DNA of 64,000 nt from Salminus brasiliensis (taxonomy: Eukaryota > Chordata > Actinopteri > Characiformes > Bryconidae), in the NCBI RefSeq assembly GCF_030463535.1, contig NC_132896.1, positions 27,963,709 to 28,027,708 of the forward strand. The letters run 5' to 3'. Below the pieces are notes generated by a model. It was given only the letters and a program-made list of their open reading frames with translations, was not told the DNA's origin and did not search any database. The stretch's first letter is position 1. Each line of letters starts with the position of its first letter. Below, piece after piece: positions 51,060-63,400 of the stretch. The translations under genes were made by a program, and so were the position numbers.

Positions 51060-52420
51060 GACATTGTTGTGACATGGATTGTTCCATCCAGTATTTTAAT
51101 TATATTGCTTCTATTGCAGGTAATGGTAATACATCAAAATTCATTATTTGTAAGCAGATGCTTTTACACAAATAGAAAATGCTGCTTGCAGAGATTTTCA
51201 ACCCTTTTTGTACTAGCACTCTCTGCTGAGGTATGGTTCTACCAGGGGATTCTCACCAATTCTTCCTGGCAGATTGCTCCAGATAATCTTGGTCATCATC
51301 TTGGTTGGGTGATGCATTCTTGGTTAGATTAAAACCAGGACTGCGGAACGCTGGCCTTTTTGTTGATTAATTCATTCTTATGTTGCATTGACTTTGTGCT
51401 TGGGATCGTTGTCCAACAGAAATGTGAAGTTTCTGAAATGTAAAGCGTTATTTTTGACAGGTTGTCTTGCTGTAAATCCCTGTATATCACACAAACTATC
51501 TAGTTGTTGTTTTGCCAGCTTCCTGCTGAGGAAAAGCATCTTTGCAAATTGATGCTGCCACCCCCATACTCCACTGTGGGGGTGGTGTTTGTTGATGAAT
51601 GGGATTGATAGGTTTGAAATTTGTACTGAAAGCTTAATTTTTGTTTTATCTGACCACAAAACCCTAATTTTACTTGTCTCATTTCGATAGCTTTTTTTCC
51701 TTCAGTAATGATTCTTCTCTAATGATTCCAGCATGAATTTTTTCACCAAGCGTTCCCTTTTTCAGGGCAGTGGTGGCTCAGCGGTTAGAGCGTCGTGTTC
51801 ACTACCACAGATGGCTTAAATGCGGAGGACACATTTCGCTGTGCAATGTACACTGTACAGTGACAAATGCGTGCACCTTTACCTTTCTCCCATTTTAGTA
51901 ATACCAAATAACCCACCTGTTCGTAGCTCCCCCAGCAATGCTCCTAACGATAGGAGGGTATGGATTTAACACATGGATTTAACCTCCTCCGATACATGCA
52001 AAGCCAGCCACCACCACTTTTCAAACTGCCACTGATGCGGCATCACGGGGCCCTCAGCACTTGTGCCAGCCAACTTTGCTTCAGTAGCGATGAGGGGAGA
52101 GAGCATGGGCAATTCCGCTCATGATTATAGGAATCAAACTCTTAACCAGTTGGCAGCCTATTGACTGCTGCACCTTTACTCCAGTCTCAGCCATTGAACT
52201 CTGTATCTCCTTAAAAGTGATTGTTGTCGTCTTTGTGGTCTTCCCACAAAGGTTTTGATGGATGGCCATATCTAGACAGTACTTGGATAGTTTTGATCCA
52301 GATGTGCTCACTGGGATACCCAATTGCTTTAGATTTTACCTGCCTTTTTCAATTTTAGCTCTAATTTCCATAAAACCCTACTTGGTCTTCATTTTCACTT
52401 GATTTAAGAGGGTATTTTAT
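51060..52420 (-). pseudogene. Tc1 transposase remnant split by SINE sequence
   Basis: Minus-strand pieces of a Tc1/mariner transposase. The DNA-binding side near 52190-52330 reads FKEIQSSMAETGVKV. The catalytic side reads VEYGGGSI and CFSSAGSW (about 51520-51580) and LLDNDPKHK (about 51390-51420), which contains a family catalytic Asp. The two parts are separated by SINE-derived DNA at 51766-52190 and lie in different frames. Dead copy. Confidence 0.82.
51766..52190. mobile_element. SINE sequence inserted in Tc1 remnant
   Basis: At 51766-51893 a tRNA-like head 'cagtggtggctcagcggttagag' is followed directly by the body end of a fish SINE. At 51900-52190 a second SINE lies reversed, related to the one at 29941-30300 ('cctcctccgatacatgcaaagccagcc'). 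Both interrupt the transposase. Confidence 0.7.
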
Positions 52421-53214
52421 CTGAAAAAGTTTTAATGGTTCTCAAGTAGAGGCCAATTATTAGCCAGTTAGGGAAGTACCTTAATCTGTGTAAACTATAT
52501 CTTAATATTGCAATATCCTTTTATAATCCAGATGAATCTGATGCATTTTAAGGGTGTTGAATACTGTCTCTGTGTCTCCCACTAAAAACAATGAATGCAT
52601 ACTTTTGAACTGTGGATTTACACCAAAATTGAACAGGAATCAAAGCCTGTTTCTACTTTCCTGTTTAAGAACTTTCCCTTGCGTTAAGTTGGACTACGTC
52701 CCAGAAAGCATAAAGATCTCAAATCTGTAGGAAATCTCAGTGTGTGTGGCTCACTTCACTGCAGAGGATGTTGATGTTTTACACCATGATGAGCTCTTTT
52801 GGGGCTCAGTAGGTTCTTCCACTGAACTGCTTCATCTTTACACTGATGTTTAAACAGGAGCCAGAAACCCTTATGGAATAATCCTGCCTTCTCTTAGATA
52901 AGGCTTAAATGCCAGCATATGTAATAGGAGTCAGTCATATGCTTCTCATATCCAGCACATGCTGTTATTTGAACGGTTCACTCAAAGCTCAGCTTTTGGT
53001 TAGACAGAACCAGGCTGGTTCTTGTGAAGCGAAAGGGAGAACGTTCCCGTCCTCACCTACTGTAAAACACTGGCCATTTGACCACATGTTAACAATGAAC
53101 CATGACCTTCTGATCTTTCCATCACAGCGCCTGCCTTGAACTTGAGTCACTCTTGAAATGAACCAACTGCATTAACCAAAAGAGCTGTCTGAGGCCTTCA
53201 CCTAGCTAACATGT

Positions 53215-53520
53215 CCATGTGGGGCCCTGAATGGTTAGCCCAACCAGAAGGTTTTGTGCTCAGGTTCCACATTGGCCCCACATATGGATGCCCAATAGGA
53301 TCAGTGATGGGACCAGGAGAGGTTAAACACGGGCCCCATCTGGATTGTATATGGCACACATGGCCTAGATGGGACCCATATGAGATTAGGGTGGGCTGTA
53401 GTGATCAGGCCTATTTGGAAAGCCCAACTGGTCCCAGTAAAAATGCATGTTCTGACCCACTCAGAGCCCATGCCCACCTGGAACCCCCCCCCCCAGCATG
53501 TTGGTTGGGCAGAAAGAGGG
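53215..53520. repeat. Degenerate 'gggcccatatggg'-type repeat
   Basis: Loose tandem phrases (ggccccacatatgg, gggccccatctgg, gggacccatatgag) of a dispersed fish minisatellite, ending in a C-run. Non-coding. Confidence 0.6.
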
Positions 53521-53727
53521 TTGTAGATGCATATGAGTGGGAAGGGGTTTAAAAAGATCTCAGAACAGTTAGCAAACAGCCATTCAACTGTCCAGTTGAG
53601 AACATTTAAGGCAACTGGTCAACAGGACGTCCCATAACAAGATCAGCCTTAAGATGTAAAAAGAGGTACCCAAGTACTCAAGTGCCTAAGTTTGACTTCC
53701 ATTGGGGTGCAAAGAGAAACCCTTTGC

Positions 53728-53770
53728 TCTCGCTCTCTCTCTCTCTCTCTCAAAAAAAAAAAAAAAAAAC
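53728..53770. repeat. (CT)n then poly-A
   Basis: About ten CT units run straight into a stretch of about 19 A. Confidence 0.95.
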
Positions 53771-54124
53771 CATCACGGCAGGCCAGAGTTTGCCAGAAAT
53801 CACCTAGAGGGAGATCACAACTTCTGCAGCAGTGCGCTTTGGACAGATAGTTATCTTAAGTTTTGTTTGAGTCTCCAGTTTCGCAAAGGTTAATATACTG
53901 GTCAGGCTTATTGGATTTTCACATGCAAGGTTGAATTAGGCTGCAAAGCTCTCTTCAACCTCCAAAGGAATTAACATGAACATTTTAGGACATGATGAAA
54001 CAGTTACAACTCTGAAGTAACTCTGAAGCATAATCGCGGCACTGCTAATCCTCGTCCAGTAATAAAACAGATCTCAACATGACTGAAAATGTGACTAATT
54101 AAATCTGCACGGCATCTGACTTAC

Positions 54125-54400
54125 CTTGAGATGGGAGGTATGAAAAAAGCTGGCGTATCAATCTCTATGGCCTGTGTTCGTTAGGCCAGAGCGCTGGCGA
54201 GATCACTCTGTGCTGCGTTTTCTTGTTTTTGTCCCCCGTCCGATCCTAACCAAGCGAAGCGCGCTATGTGTTTGGAGTGATGGAGTGTTAGCTGGAGAGC
54301 TTCACTCTCTGCCTCCAGAAGTCCAAACCCTCCACATCTGGAGAAGTGCTTAACTTTCCTCCGCTCTTGTTTTGTGGAATGCCGCTGCTGAACTTGGCTT
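54125..54400 (-). other. mxra5: Probable mxra5 non-coding first exon and promoter
   Basis: On the minus strand CCCATCTCAAG is followed by gtaagtcag, a near-perfect donor, upstream of the mxra5 first coding exon, which itself starts at an acceptor. The intron would be 6.6 kb. A CT-rich microsatellite (about 54405-54465) lies upstream. The exon's 5' edge is unknown. Confidence 0.4.
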
Positions 54401-54404
54401 CAGT

Positions 54405-54545
54405 CCACTCCCTCTCTCTCCCTCCCTCCCTCTAACTCTCTCTCTCTCTGTCTCTCTCTGTCTTCTATACTTGCTTCCTCTGTTACCTGTAGCTCCTGAA
54501 CGGTGGGTGTAGCTCCCTCCCTCACATGCACACACACACACACCT
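54405..54545. repeat. (CT)n and (AC)n microsatellites
   Basis: Interrupted CT repeats followed, after unique sequence, by an (AC)n run. Confidence 0.9.
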
Positions 54546-54629
54546 GTGTCCAACCTCTGCTTTCCTTCTTCAGTTTAGCGACTGTCTAAAAGGTCATCAG
54601 GGTGCGTACTGCTCATGATGCACGCATAC

Positions 54630-55040
54630 GAGTCTGTCTAGCAACTCCATAGCAACCACTTTGCAACACCATAGCGACCACCTAGGATTCCATAGCAACT
54701 GCCTAGCAACCACTTAACAATTCCATAGCAACCACCATGCAAACGCCTACCACCTAGCAACACTATAGTAACTACCTGTGAAATCATTGCCATTGCCTAG
54801 CAACTTCTAAGCAACTCCATAGCAAACCACTTTGCAACTCCATAACCATCATGCAAACACCCTAGAAATCAATAAGCAACCACCTGGAACACTTTAGCTA
54901 CCACCTAGCAACACTATAGTAACCACCTGGGAAACCATGGCAACTGCCTAGCAACCACCTAGCAACTCCATAGCAACAATTTAGCAAAAAAATCATTTCA
55001 GTGACCACAAAGCAACAGCCTAGCAACCCCCTGCAAGTGG
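54630..55040. repeat. 'ccatagcaaccacctagcaac' minisatellite
   Basis: About 20 degenerate copies of a roughly 18-20 bp unit. It is the reverse complement of the family at 13135-13375. Units such as ccatagcaacc and ccatggcaac match RFX X-box half sites or full sites. Confidence 0.9.
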
Positions 55041-55084
55041 GAACCACTGAAGGTGTGTAAGCATTCTACATTTTCTACGTTTTC

Positions 55085-55390
55085 TAGTTTGATAGTTATC
55101 ATAATCTCTTATGGTCAGAAAACATTGGGCAAATGTCTTGAAAGTATCATCAGCATGTATGTCCTTTGACAAGCATTTTGTATACACTGTGAATGAATTC
55201 TGTCCAACAGGACGAGCAGCCTCATTAAAATATGGTTATGTGCATAAGTTCTGGCACCCTGGTCAAATGAAATGCGCTGTTGATTTTCTAGGAGCAAATA
55301 AGATCATATTCTCTACAGAAAAAAAGCACTTCTGCACATTTTAATGGACAAAGACTGTTTATTTGCTCCATTTTACATACTGAAAAATAA
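55085..55390. mobile_element. Tc1/mariner end fragment
   Basis: 'gtgcataagttctggcaccctggtcaaat' resembles the terminus of the family at 3215. No transposase part is recognisable. Confidence 0.55.
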
Positions 55391-55727
55391 TAAATAGGAA
55401 ATGTGGCATGTACACAAGTTATTGTTTGAGTTGTTGTTGTTTGATATTAAACATATGATACACGTCCAACACTTAAATAAAAGAAACTGTGCTCTGAAAT
55501 CTGCAGTAAATGTGGTTCCTCTAAAAGATTTCTTCACTTTATTATTAATTAATTTTCTAATAATTTACAATGTGGTGTGCAGTAACAGTAACTTATGTTG
55601 AATTAAATGATTTGCTTGTAATAAATTGCTTGATACCCTATGAAGTGAAGGATTTTTTGGTCAACTGCCAAACAGGTTTTCCTAAAGCCACAAAGCCAGC
55701 GCTTTTCTGGCCTGGGAATTTTAGGAA

Positions 55728-55730
<3 letters not shown>

Positions 55731-55771
<41 letters not shown>
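55731..55771. repeat. (AC)n dinucleotide repeat
   Basis: About 20 AC units. Confidence 0.97.
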
Positions 55772-55773
<2 letters not shown>

Positions 55774-56029
55774 GCACTAGACATGCACAAGAAACAAACT
55801 AGGACTGAGCAGAATTAGTACACATCCTGAGGGTGCAATTAACCAGCAGTCCAAACCATGGATAAGAGCGCTTAACCATGCATGCCTTAATCGAAGCACC
55901 ATTTCTAACCATAAAGGAAGCTATTGTGCAGAACGGTGGAAAATCAGTCATTTGCCAAATCAGATAACTTAATACACATTCAGAGACCTGAATGTCACAG
56001 AGTAACCAAATGTGAACTTTCCTCTGCCT

Positions 56030-56465
56030 ACTATAAAGTCTTAAAGATCAGCCGTAATATTTTGTAGGTTCCCCTTGTGCCACCAAAAACTCTCTGACCG
56101 GTCGAAGCACGGACTCCACAAGATCTCAGAAGGCATCCCATGGTGTCTGGCATGAAGATGTTAGCAGCAGTCCAATAAATTTCAAGGTAGACTTTTTTGG
56201 TAGGTACCGACCACTGCATGCATACTGGGAACAGCCCACAAGATCTGTCTGATGTTTTGGAGACATTCTGACACAGTTGTCTGGCCATGACAATTTGGCC
56301 CTAGTCAAAATATCCCAGATCTTCTCCAACACATCACCTTCAGGAACGAACTGTTGCCTAATACGTAAATCCCACCTCTTTACAGGTGCAAATTGAATTA
56401 GATAAGCATTGTTATTCACGACACCTGTCAGTTTTAATGTGCGCTGTATATTAACAGGCACAGTT
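56030..56465. mobile_element. Fish DNA-element fragment
   Basis: Phrases such as 'gttccccttgtgccaccaaaa', 'catggtgtctggcatgaaga', 'gatgttagcagcagtcc' and 'gacacctgtcagttttaatg' follow a widespread fish DNA transposon family that ends in a 'gttttaatgttgtggctg'-type terminus. No intact frame. Confidence 0.7.
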
Positions 56466-57745
56466 TAACAACTTCTTTATTAGAAAGTCCTTGAAAAAGG
56501 ACTGCAGGTTTTAAACAAAAGGCCTGAAGGGAAAAAAAAGTGATTAATTCCGTTTTTGGCTCAGAATCTATCTTTCAGGCCAGGTCTGCGAATTGAATTT
56601 GCCTCCAGTCGCTTCCAAGACTGTCGTTGCGCTCACAGTAGCGCATTGAATATCGCAGTCTGTGCTCCTCGTTGTGTCTGTGTTGGCTCTTTGGAAGCGC
56701 ACAGGCTCTCCTTTCTGCTCGGCGGAGGAGGAAATGTACACTTTTCATCATTCCAGCCCTGTGTTTTGGGCTGCAGCTGGCAAATTAATTTGGGTGCTGT
56801 CTGGCCTGTTGTTCAGTGCTGTATGCGAGCCCAAAGCCTGGGGCCAAAACACTCTCGCTCGTGCTCACCCACCCTAGCAGAGACCTTGAGAAACCTTGAG
56901 ATGTGAACACACATGGCACCGCTCGATAATACCCGAGCACGGCACAGTTGATATCCCTGCAGAAGACAATAGACAGCAGTCAAAAGGCTGAAATGAGACG
57001 GGGCTGTGCTTGCATTCACTCACACAAAACATGGCCCTCCTCTCATATCCCGCACAAAAGCCCAGAGTCTGTGATGACAAAGAAAAGTATTCAGTTGCTT
57101 TGGCTTTCAGCTCCCGCGCCGCTATAGAGCGCTCTTTTAATAACTCAATTTACTTTGCCTCCTTTGCTCACGCTCAAGAATCTGCGCTGTGTTTTGCCAC
57201 TATTGTCGAACACACAAGAGGAATGCATGTGATCTGGCTCCACAGTGAGGGAAGGGCACGCAAGGGGCGACGGCTCACCTTACACAGGCTTAAACAGGCG
57301 TCCCCCTCCCTCCATTCCCACAGCACTGCTGTCAGCACTGGCAAATAACCCCAGACCAAAAGTATTAACACTGGAACTCTGCCTGATACTGCAGGAGATA
57401 CACTGGCAGGAGCTTGTAGATTGTATTCTTCAGAGAGTTCCAAAGGTCTATTGGCTGTTTGCGTGAAGTGTGTGCTATAATGCTTGTTTGGAGACATAGC
57501 AAATATTTTTATTATGAATTTCTTGTTTTGTTGGGGTTTTTGTTTAATTTTTTTTGTTTAAAATTCTAATTTTTCAGTCAAGCTCTATTACTCTATTACT
57601 CAGTTCACAAATGTCAATTAAAAAGCACCTGCTCAATGAATTAGAAATGAAGAGCAATTTGCATGAGTAATAATGCATGATTTAAATTTCTTTTAACTGG
57701 TTAAGAGAAAGAGCCTGATAGATGCACCCATTTTTGAACACATAA
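56466..57745. other. Single-copy-looking DNA, no gene seen
   Basis: No exon recognised on either strand; the longer open frames (for example 56556-56906, 57010-57348) lack known motifs. Confidence 0.5.
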
Positions 57746-57749
57746 GCAA

Positions 57750-57900
57750 GTGTCCCAATTCAGGGGCTGCATCCTTTCAGAGGCCCAATTCAGGGGCTGC
57801 ATCCTTCGGAGGCCCAATTCAGGGGCTGCATCCTTCGGAGGCCCAATTCAGGGCTGCATCCTTTGGAGGCTGCATTCAAATACCGGTTGTGTCACAGAGT
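57750..57900. repeat. Tandem copies of a MITE end
   Basis: 'cccaattcaggggctgcatcc' plus 'tt.ggaggc' is repeated four times with a period of about 30 bp, followed by 'gcattcaaataccggttgtg', the usual continuation of a fish MITE terminus. Confidence 0.8.
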
Positions 57901-57904
57901 TCTG

Positions 57905-59460
57905 ACTAGGCTGTCCCATTTTGATCCAATGGCTGGATCGAGATTCTTTGCGTGACCGGGGCTTAATGGGGGGCTTAATAGATGTTTAAGGATTTATTTC
58001 TTTTTGAATAACATCACATTCTAGACCCATTAAAACTTTTGGCTTAGATGTTTAGCCCAAATCTCAAAGAATGGATAAAATTTAGCACTCAAATATGTTA
58101 GTGGTCAAATATGCTGCTCTTTCTATGTCTCAAATAGTCCTGTTAGCCTCATGCCCTGTCGAATGCTGTTTCATGGAAAGTGTGTATATATATATATATA
58201 TCCCTTGTATCCTGTTCACTTTCTCAGGATCTCTAGGATCTCTCTGTTCCACACCGCCTGCCTACCATTACCGACTTGTCTGATGTTTATTTAACATGGC
58301 GATGCCTACTTCTTCCATCTCCCCGGAGCACTCTTCAGCGTGTACTCTCATTTTCTACTGTCTAATTACCATTGATCATTACAAATTTGATTAGTGCATA
58401 CGAGGGGAGTGAACGAGGTTTCTTTTGCCACCAACATCCCCCAGACTGTGCTTTATAACTAATGAGGGCTATGGAGAAGCTGAAGACTGCTGGAGATCTC
58501 TCAGAGCATATTTAAGTGCGCGAAACGTGGTGGGGGCAGATGGTGTGGGCTCGTGGGCTGCTGGCCAAGCTGCCTCTGGCTGCCACCATTCACTGCTCTC
58601 ACACCCTGGAGGAGGACTGGGCTCCTCTAGCCCTCGCTGCTCATTATCCCTAGCAGAGCTGTAAGCCCGTGGGTGCTGATCTCGGGCGGCATCCTTTCCT
58701 GCACCACTGAGCCCAACAATTATAACAGAGAAAGTTTAGCCCATCGGAAAGCAGATGGGCGGGCCAGAATAACATCTGCCCTAGGATGCTGCAAGTGTCT
58801 GGGCTGAGCTAGGTTCGCTACATGATGCAATTAAGGGTTGTGATTATTTGTTGTACTTACTTGTCACCGTTAGCCTTAGCAATTCTTTTATTTCGCCCTA
58901 ATGTTGTCAGAATAGGGCCTTGGGACTTGTTGGTGAAATGGAATCCTCTTTTATGTTTGATGCTGGTGTCCTCGGATCATTAGATCATCATGAGATTACT
59001 GGTTAATGATGGGGATGCTGGGCTTAGAAACAATGAAGATGTAAGAAGAACAGGAGACAGAGCTGGAGTCCTTCATTGGTTCTTGGCAGAACTGAACTGT
59101 TTTCCTTGCCATGGAACATCTGGTGAGGCTCTCTTTAGGCTTGGGGCCCCTTCTTCCTCGAGAAAACACCATTTAAACACTATTGTCTAATAACGTACAA
59201 CCAGGATCAGATGTATGTTTCACGGCCATTGGTATTGTCCTAAGTCGAAAGGGATGGGTCGAGTCTGGTTTGCACATTGCTTAGTCTTGATGTTCCTTTT
59301 GTTCTTGCTTGAAAGATATTAACTCATAGGTCATACATCATCACAATATGACGATCAGCTCGAGATGGGATTGCGAGCCTGTGTTCACTGTTAAGGCCAA
59401 AAGCAGAGGTTGTACAATGGTGGTAAAGTGTGCTTAATATAATAGAATTGTTACACTCTT
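57905..59460. other. Non-coding DNA, possible conserved element
   Basis: No exon seen; a short (AT)n run lies at 58180-58202. Homeodomain-like TAATTA and TGATTAG motifs occur at 58360-58400. Conservation cannot be judged from one sequence. Confidence 0.4.
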
Positions 59461-59464
59461 GTTA

Positions 59465-59790
59465 CACTCTATGGACAAAAGTATTGGGACACCTGTTCAT
59501 TCATTGCTTCTTCCACAATCAAGAGTATTAAAAAAAGTTTATCCTGCTTTTGCTGGATTGACTATCTCTACTTTCCAGGGAAAAAGGCTTTCTACTAGAT
59601 TTTGGAGCACTGTTGTGAGGATTTAATTGTGTTCAGGGATGAGCATTGCTAAGATCTGGATGTTGTATGATTACCACTCCCCCCAGCTCATCCCAAAAAT
59701 ACTGGATAGAGCACCAACATTCCAGAAAACACGAAATGTGTTGAGACATCCCAGAGATCCTAAAAAAGCCTCCTTCGTTTCTTCTTTTAC
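59465..59790. mobile_element. 'tggacaaaagtattgggacacc' DNA element
   Basis: Begins with the well-known fish terminus 'tatggacaaaagtattggga' and continues with 'cagctcatcccaaaaatact' and 'agagcaccaacattccag', body phrases of the same non-autonomous family. The right end is not clear. Confidence 0.75.
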
Positions 59791-59832
59791 ACGAGAACAC
59801 TGACTGCCAGTTCTGTTACGTCAGTTAACAGG

Positions 59833-60153
59833 CGCCCTGGGTAGCATCACGCTGAGTGATGGGGAGCGGGAGGACCATTCCCGGGAGACTCTTGGCTACG
59901 GGTCATTGTGGAATCACTGGAGATCGAACTCAGAATGATAGGGCCAATGCTTAAGGCTAGATGATGAGATGATGGTGAAAGGGATGCATGTTTTTTATTA
60001 TTTTTATTATAAAAGGAAATCTCCATTTTTTTGCCACAAAATGTCACAAAAATGGCATCACACATCCAGACACGCCCCCATGTGAAAGCGGCACATATCT
60101 GTCGAACGTCACTCCGTGCAGGCATTAGACAGTTGCGCCACTCGAGAGCTACT
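59833..60153 (-). mobile_element. tRNA-derived SINE, interrupted
   Basis: On the minus strand, head 'gagtggcgcaactgtctaatg' (A-box region, 60115-60153), then unrelated sequence, then a B-box-like AGTTCGATCTC (near 59925) and the body ending at 'gcgccctgggtagcatcacg' (59833). The middle seems to carry an insertion. Confidence 0.65.
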
Positions 60154-60229
60154 TTATCAAATTTATTGTTTTTACTGAAGCTTCTTGGATGTGGCTATTT
60201 CACTTAACGTGAGATGCAAAAAAAAGGAA

Positions 60230-60480
60230 TACGCTATTTGCGTGATGCCACTTGCGTGGACCCACTTTTGGTCCTTTGGTTCCTCAAAGCATGGTCCTGT
60301 AAAGAACGTTTTGTAAATACGATGTGTGGAGTGAGAAGAACCTGTTTGAAAGCTTAAGGAACCTTCTGTAATGTAAAACTTGTACCCTTGAATTTTTTAT
60401 AGGAGGTTTACATTATGTAAATGAAAAGTGGTTCCTCTATGAGCTCAATCAAAGAACCATTTGCTATTTATACAAACAAG
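60230..60480. mobile_element. 'aaagaaccat' MITE fragment
   Basis: 'tggttcctcaaagcatgg', 'gtaaagaacgtttt' and 'caatcaaagaaccatttgc' are phrases of a fish inverted-repeat element. Confidence 0.55.
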
Positions 60481-60484
60481 CACA

Positions 60485-63400
60485 TCCACCCTTTATTAGA
60501 TGATCTTGCTTGCATAACATTACATTGCTTGTCTCCGGCCCGGGCTTTAATGAACTAATTAGACAGGAAACGCAAAGCCTGATTGGAGGAGACGAGGAGG
60601 AGATTCAGAGCCCAGGCTAGAGCAGTAAGCTTGACGAAGTTATAAACCATGATAATTCACAACCTCCCCGCTGAAGCGCATCTATTATGCTCTTAGCAGA
60701 CTCCATTTGTTTCCATAGACTGGAAGCTCTATCAATTCTGTATTCTCTTAAGTGTGTGACACATTGATTTATACCCTGTAAGAGCGTGCAGCAGGAAAAA
60801 GTTCAAAGAGGACTTTTTGCAGCTCTCCATTCAGTGGGGAAGAGGATTAATGTTGACACTGTTTGTAATCCGGTGCAGGAAAAAAACTATTGAAGGTAGT
60901 GATTGCTTTGTTTTAGACTGGTGGAGAGACTCTTTAGTCATGAATGGGGGTTGACAATGTTTATAAAGACACATTAATCTTTTTCTTTGTCTCCCACAGT
61001 CTGGCAAGTTTCCTTTGTTTGCTGAATTGCAAATGAACGTCTACATTCCTCTTTAGCAGCCCTGTCAATGAAATGCAGTCCCCATTTAGTAAGCAAAGTG
61101 CTTCCTCTTCACTCTTTGTCTGTGGAACAAATTATATCTAATACATGATGTTAATTAGATGTAGATGAATATCGTTTTACTGCTGATTTATCACTAGAGG
61201 TTTGAATGTGTCCTGGAGAAACACGCTGGCTGTGGGCTTGAGCTGTTGATGATTAATGCCATGCAAAGAGGAGATCCTGCTGGTGCTGGTTTCTTCCTCA
61301 GATCTGCTTGCTTGCACAGATGTATGCTGTGGTTCCATCATGCACCTGTGCAAGCCAGCCTCCATTGTACGGTGTGTTTTTACTTGTCAGATTTGTTTTG
61401 ATTAAAATGAATCCTGGTGCGATTGCTCTGTTAGCATGGCTCGTCACAGTAAGTGTGAACAGTGCCTTTTCGAACACTGGTGTGCACCAAACAAGCAGGA
61501 GCCGTAGGTCGCCTGAGCAGGTGGGTCTTGGTCCGTTTCTAAAAAAAAAAAGAGGTGCAGGTTCTTTGAAGTATGAACACAATAGAACCAAAGGCACGTA
61601 AACTAACCTAATGCAGAGTTGGACACAGGCCAAAGCAGCCTGCTCACTTGCTCTACCAACGCAATGCTGTTTGCATGTGCCTGTGTCTCCGTACAGATCT
61701 GCCCACGTTTCTGGGCTTTAACTTCTTCAGCCTGATGGTTTAGCTTCGCTGGGCTGTGCCCCAAACCACACGACCACACTACTACACAGTGTTTCAAACT
61801 AGTCACCATTAGAATAGCATTGATTAGTGTAGCTGCTCAGTAAAGTAACGAAAGTGTGAGTTGGGATGCAGCCACAGTAATGTTACATTTTACAGCTTTA
61901 ACGTACGTCATTCCATGAACAAATTTATTACTTGTTTCGGACCAAGGGAAACGGACCACAAGTATTAACACATCCTTAATTACAAGCAGGAAAAACTCCC
62001 ATATTGCTCCTCCACTCTTCCTCTTCTGCCCAGAACATTAGCCCAGGTTCAGTGGAGCATCTAAAGTCCTCTCATGCAGAATCAGGCCAGTGGAAATCTG
62101 TATAACAGGGACCAGCTGCTGATCGTCTCTTGGCGGCCGATGGAGGCCAGCCAAGGGGAGAACCTTTGGCTGGATACGTCTGGACAGCTGGGGGTCTGTC
62201 TACCAGGAGATCCTCAACCCGGTGAGGCCGTCAAGACCGTCATGCTCTCCACACCCTCAAGGAGCTGGTTGTAAATCTCCCCCATCCAGTCCCTGACCCC
62301 TGAGACCTCTGTGCATGCACACCTCATGTTGCGTTGGTATGAGGGAGTCTTTACCCACAACTAGGTCTGAAAGTCAGCCAAGTTGACTCTATAGCATGTG
62401 TTAACTGGAAAAGGAAAAATCCACCATCTGCTGATGTGATAGCTCATACATCAAGAGCTTTGACTTGCATTGTTTTATTGGGATGGAGCAAAAGATATAA
62501 GACAGGTGGAGTTACTTGCTGGTGAAAGCAAAGCCTAGTCATGCAATACAAATGGGAAATTCACTGAAAGAGCAGAAGCCCTTGGAGTGAAGAACACTGT
62601 TATATGCCGTGACAGTCTTTCTGTGCTTGCTTGCCAGAATGCTATGTGGTATCTCTCAGGCTTTTGTCTCTAGGCTCCGGTGATAGGAAAAAAAAACAAA
62701 CCCAACTTGTTCACAGGATTGCCACGCACATGCCAGCAGGTGTTACCCAGCCACACAGCCCTTCATCACTCTGAGATGAAAGCTGTAAAGAGATCTGGCA
62801 CCACAACATTTGTAATAGCTCCCACCTGCCAGGCCGGGACAAGGCCTCTTGCTCAATCTCTGCTCAAAAGGCTACCTTGAGCTTCCGTCGTTGCCTATAG
62901 GGCGTCATGCAGAGCTGGAGAGTGGGACTCGATGATGACGTGATCAAGTGATGAGCATCTCTGTGGCAGAACGGGGGTGAAGAAAGGAGGGGTGTAAGAG
63001 CTACTCTGGAAGTTCTCAGGATGAATCATCTTGAAAGTCCTCCGAGCCTTGGAGTTGATGAAGCCTCTCGCAGAGAGTTGGACGACTCCAAGAAGGGCCT
63101 CATGCTATTTTATGGGCAGCAATGCTGGGTTCGGAACAATAGCGCTAGGCTGGATCCTCGTATTTCACACAGCATGATGAAGGGGTTTAGCATAATAGCC
63201 CCATGATAGCATGCAGGCTAAATGAAATAGCATTGCCTCAGGTGAAGCTGCTTTATGGCTGCTGTCAGAGGATTGCTGCAGTGGATATTGTTTTGTTTAG
63301 CAGCATTCTTCTTGGCTGAGCGCTAAGCACACCGTGACGCTTACAGAAAGGCTTTCATAATATCAAAATGAAATCTAGGAATCTCTATAGGGAGAATATA

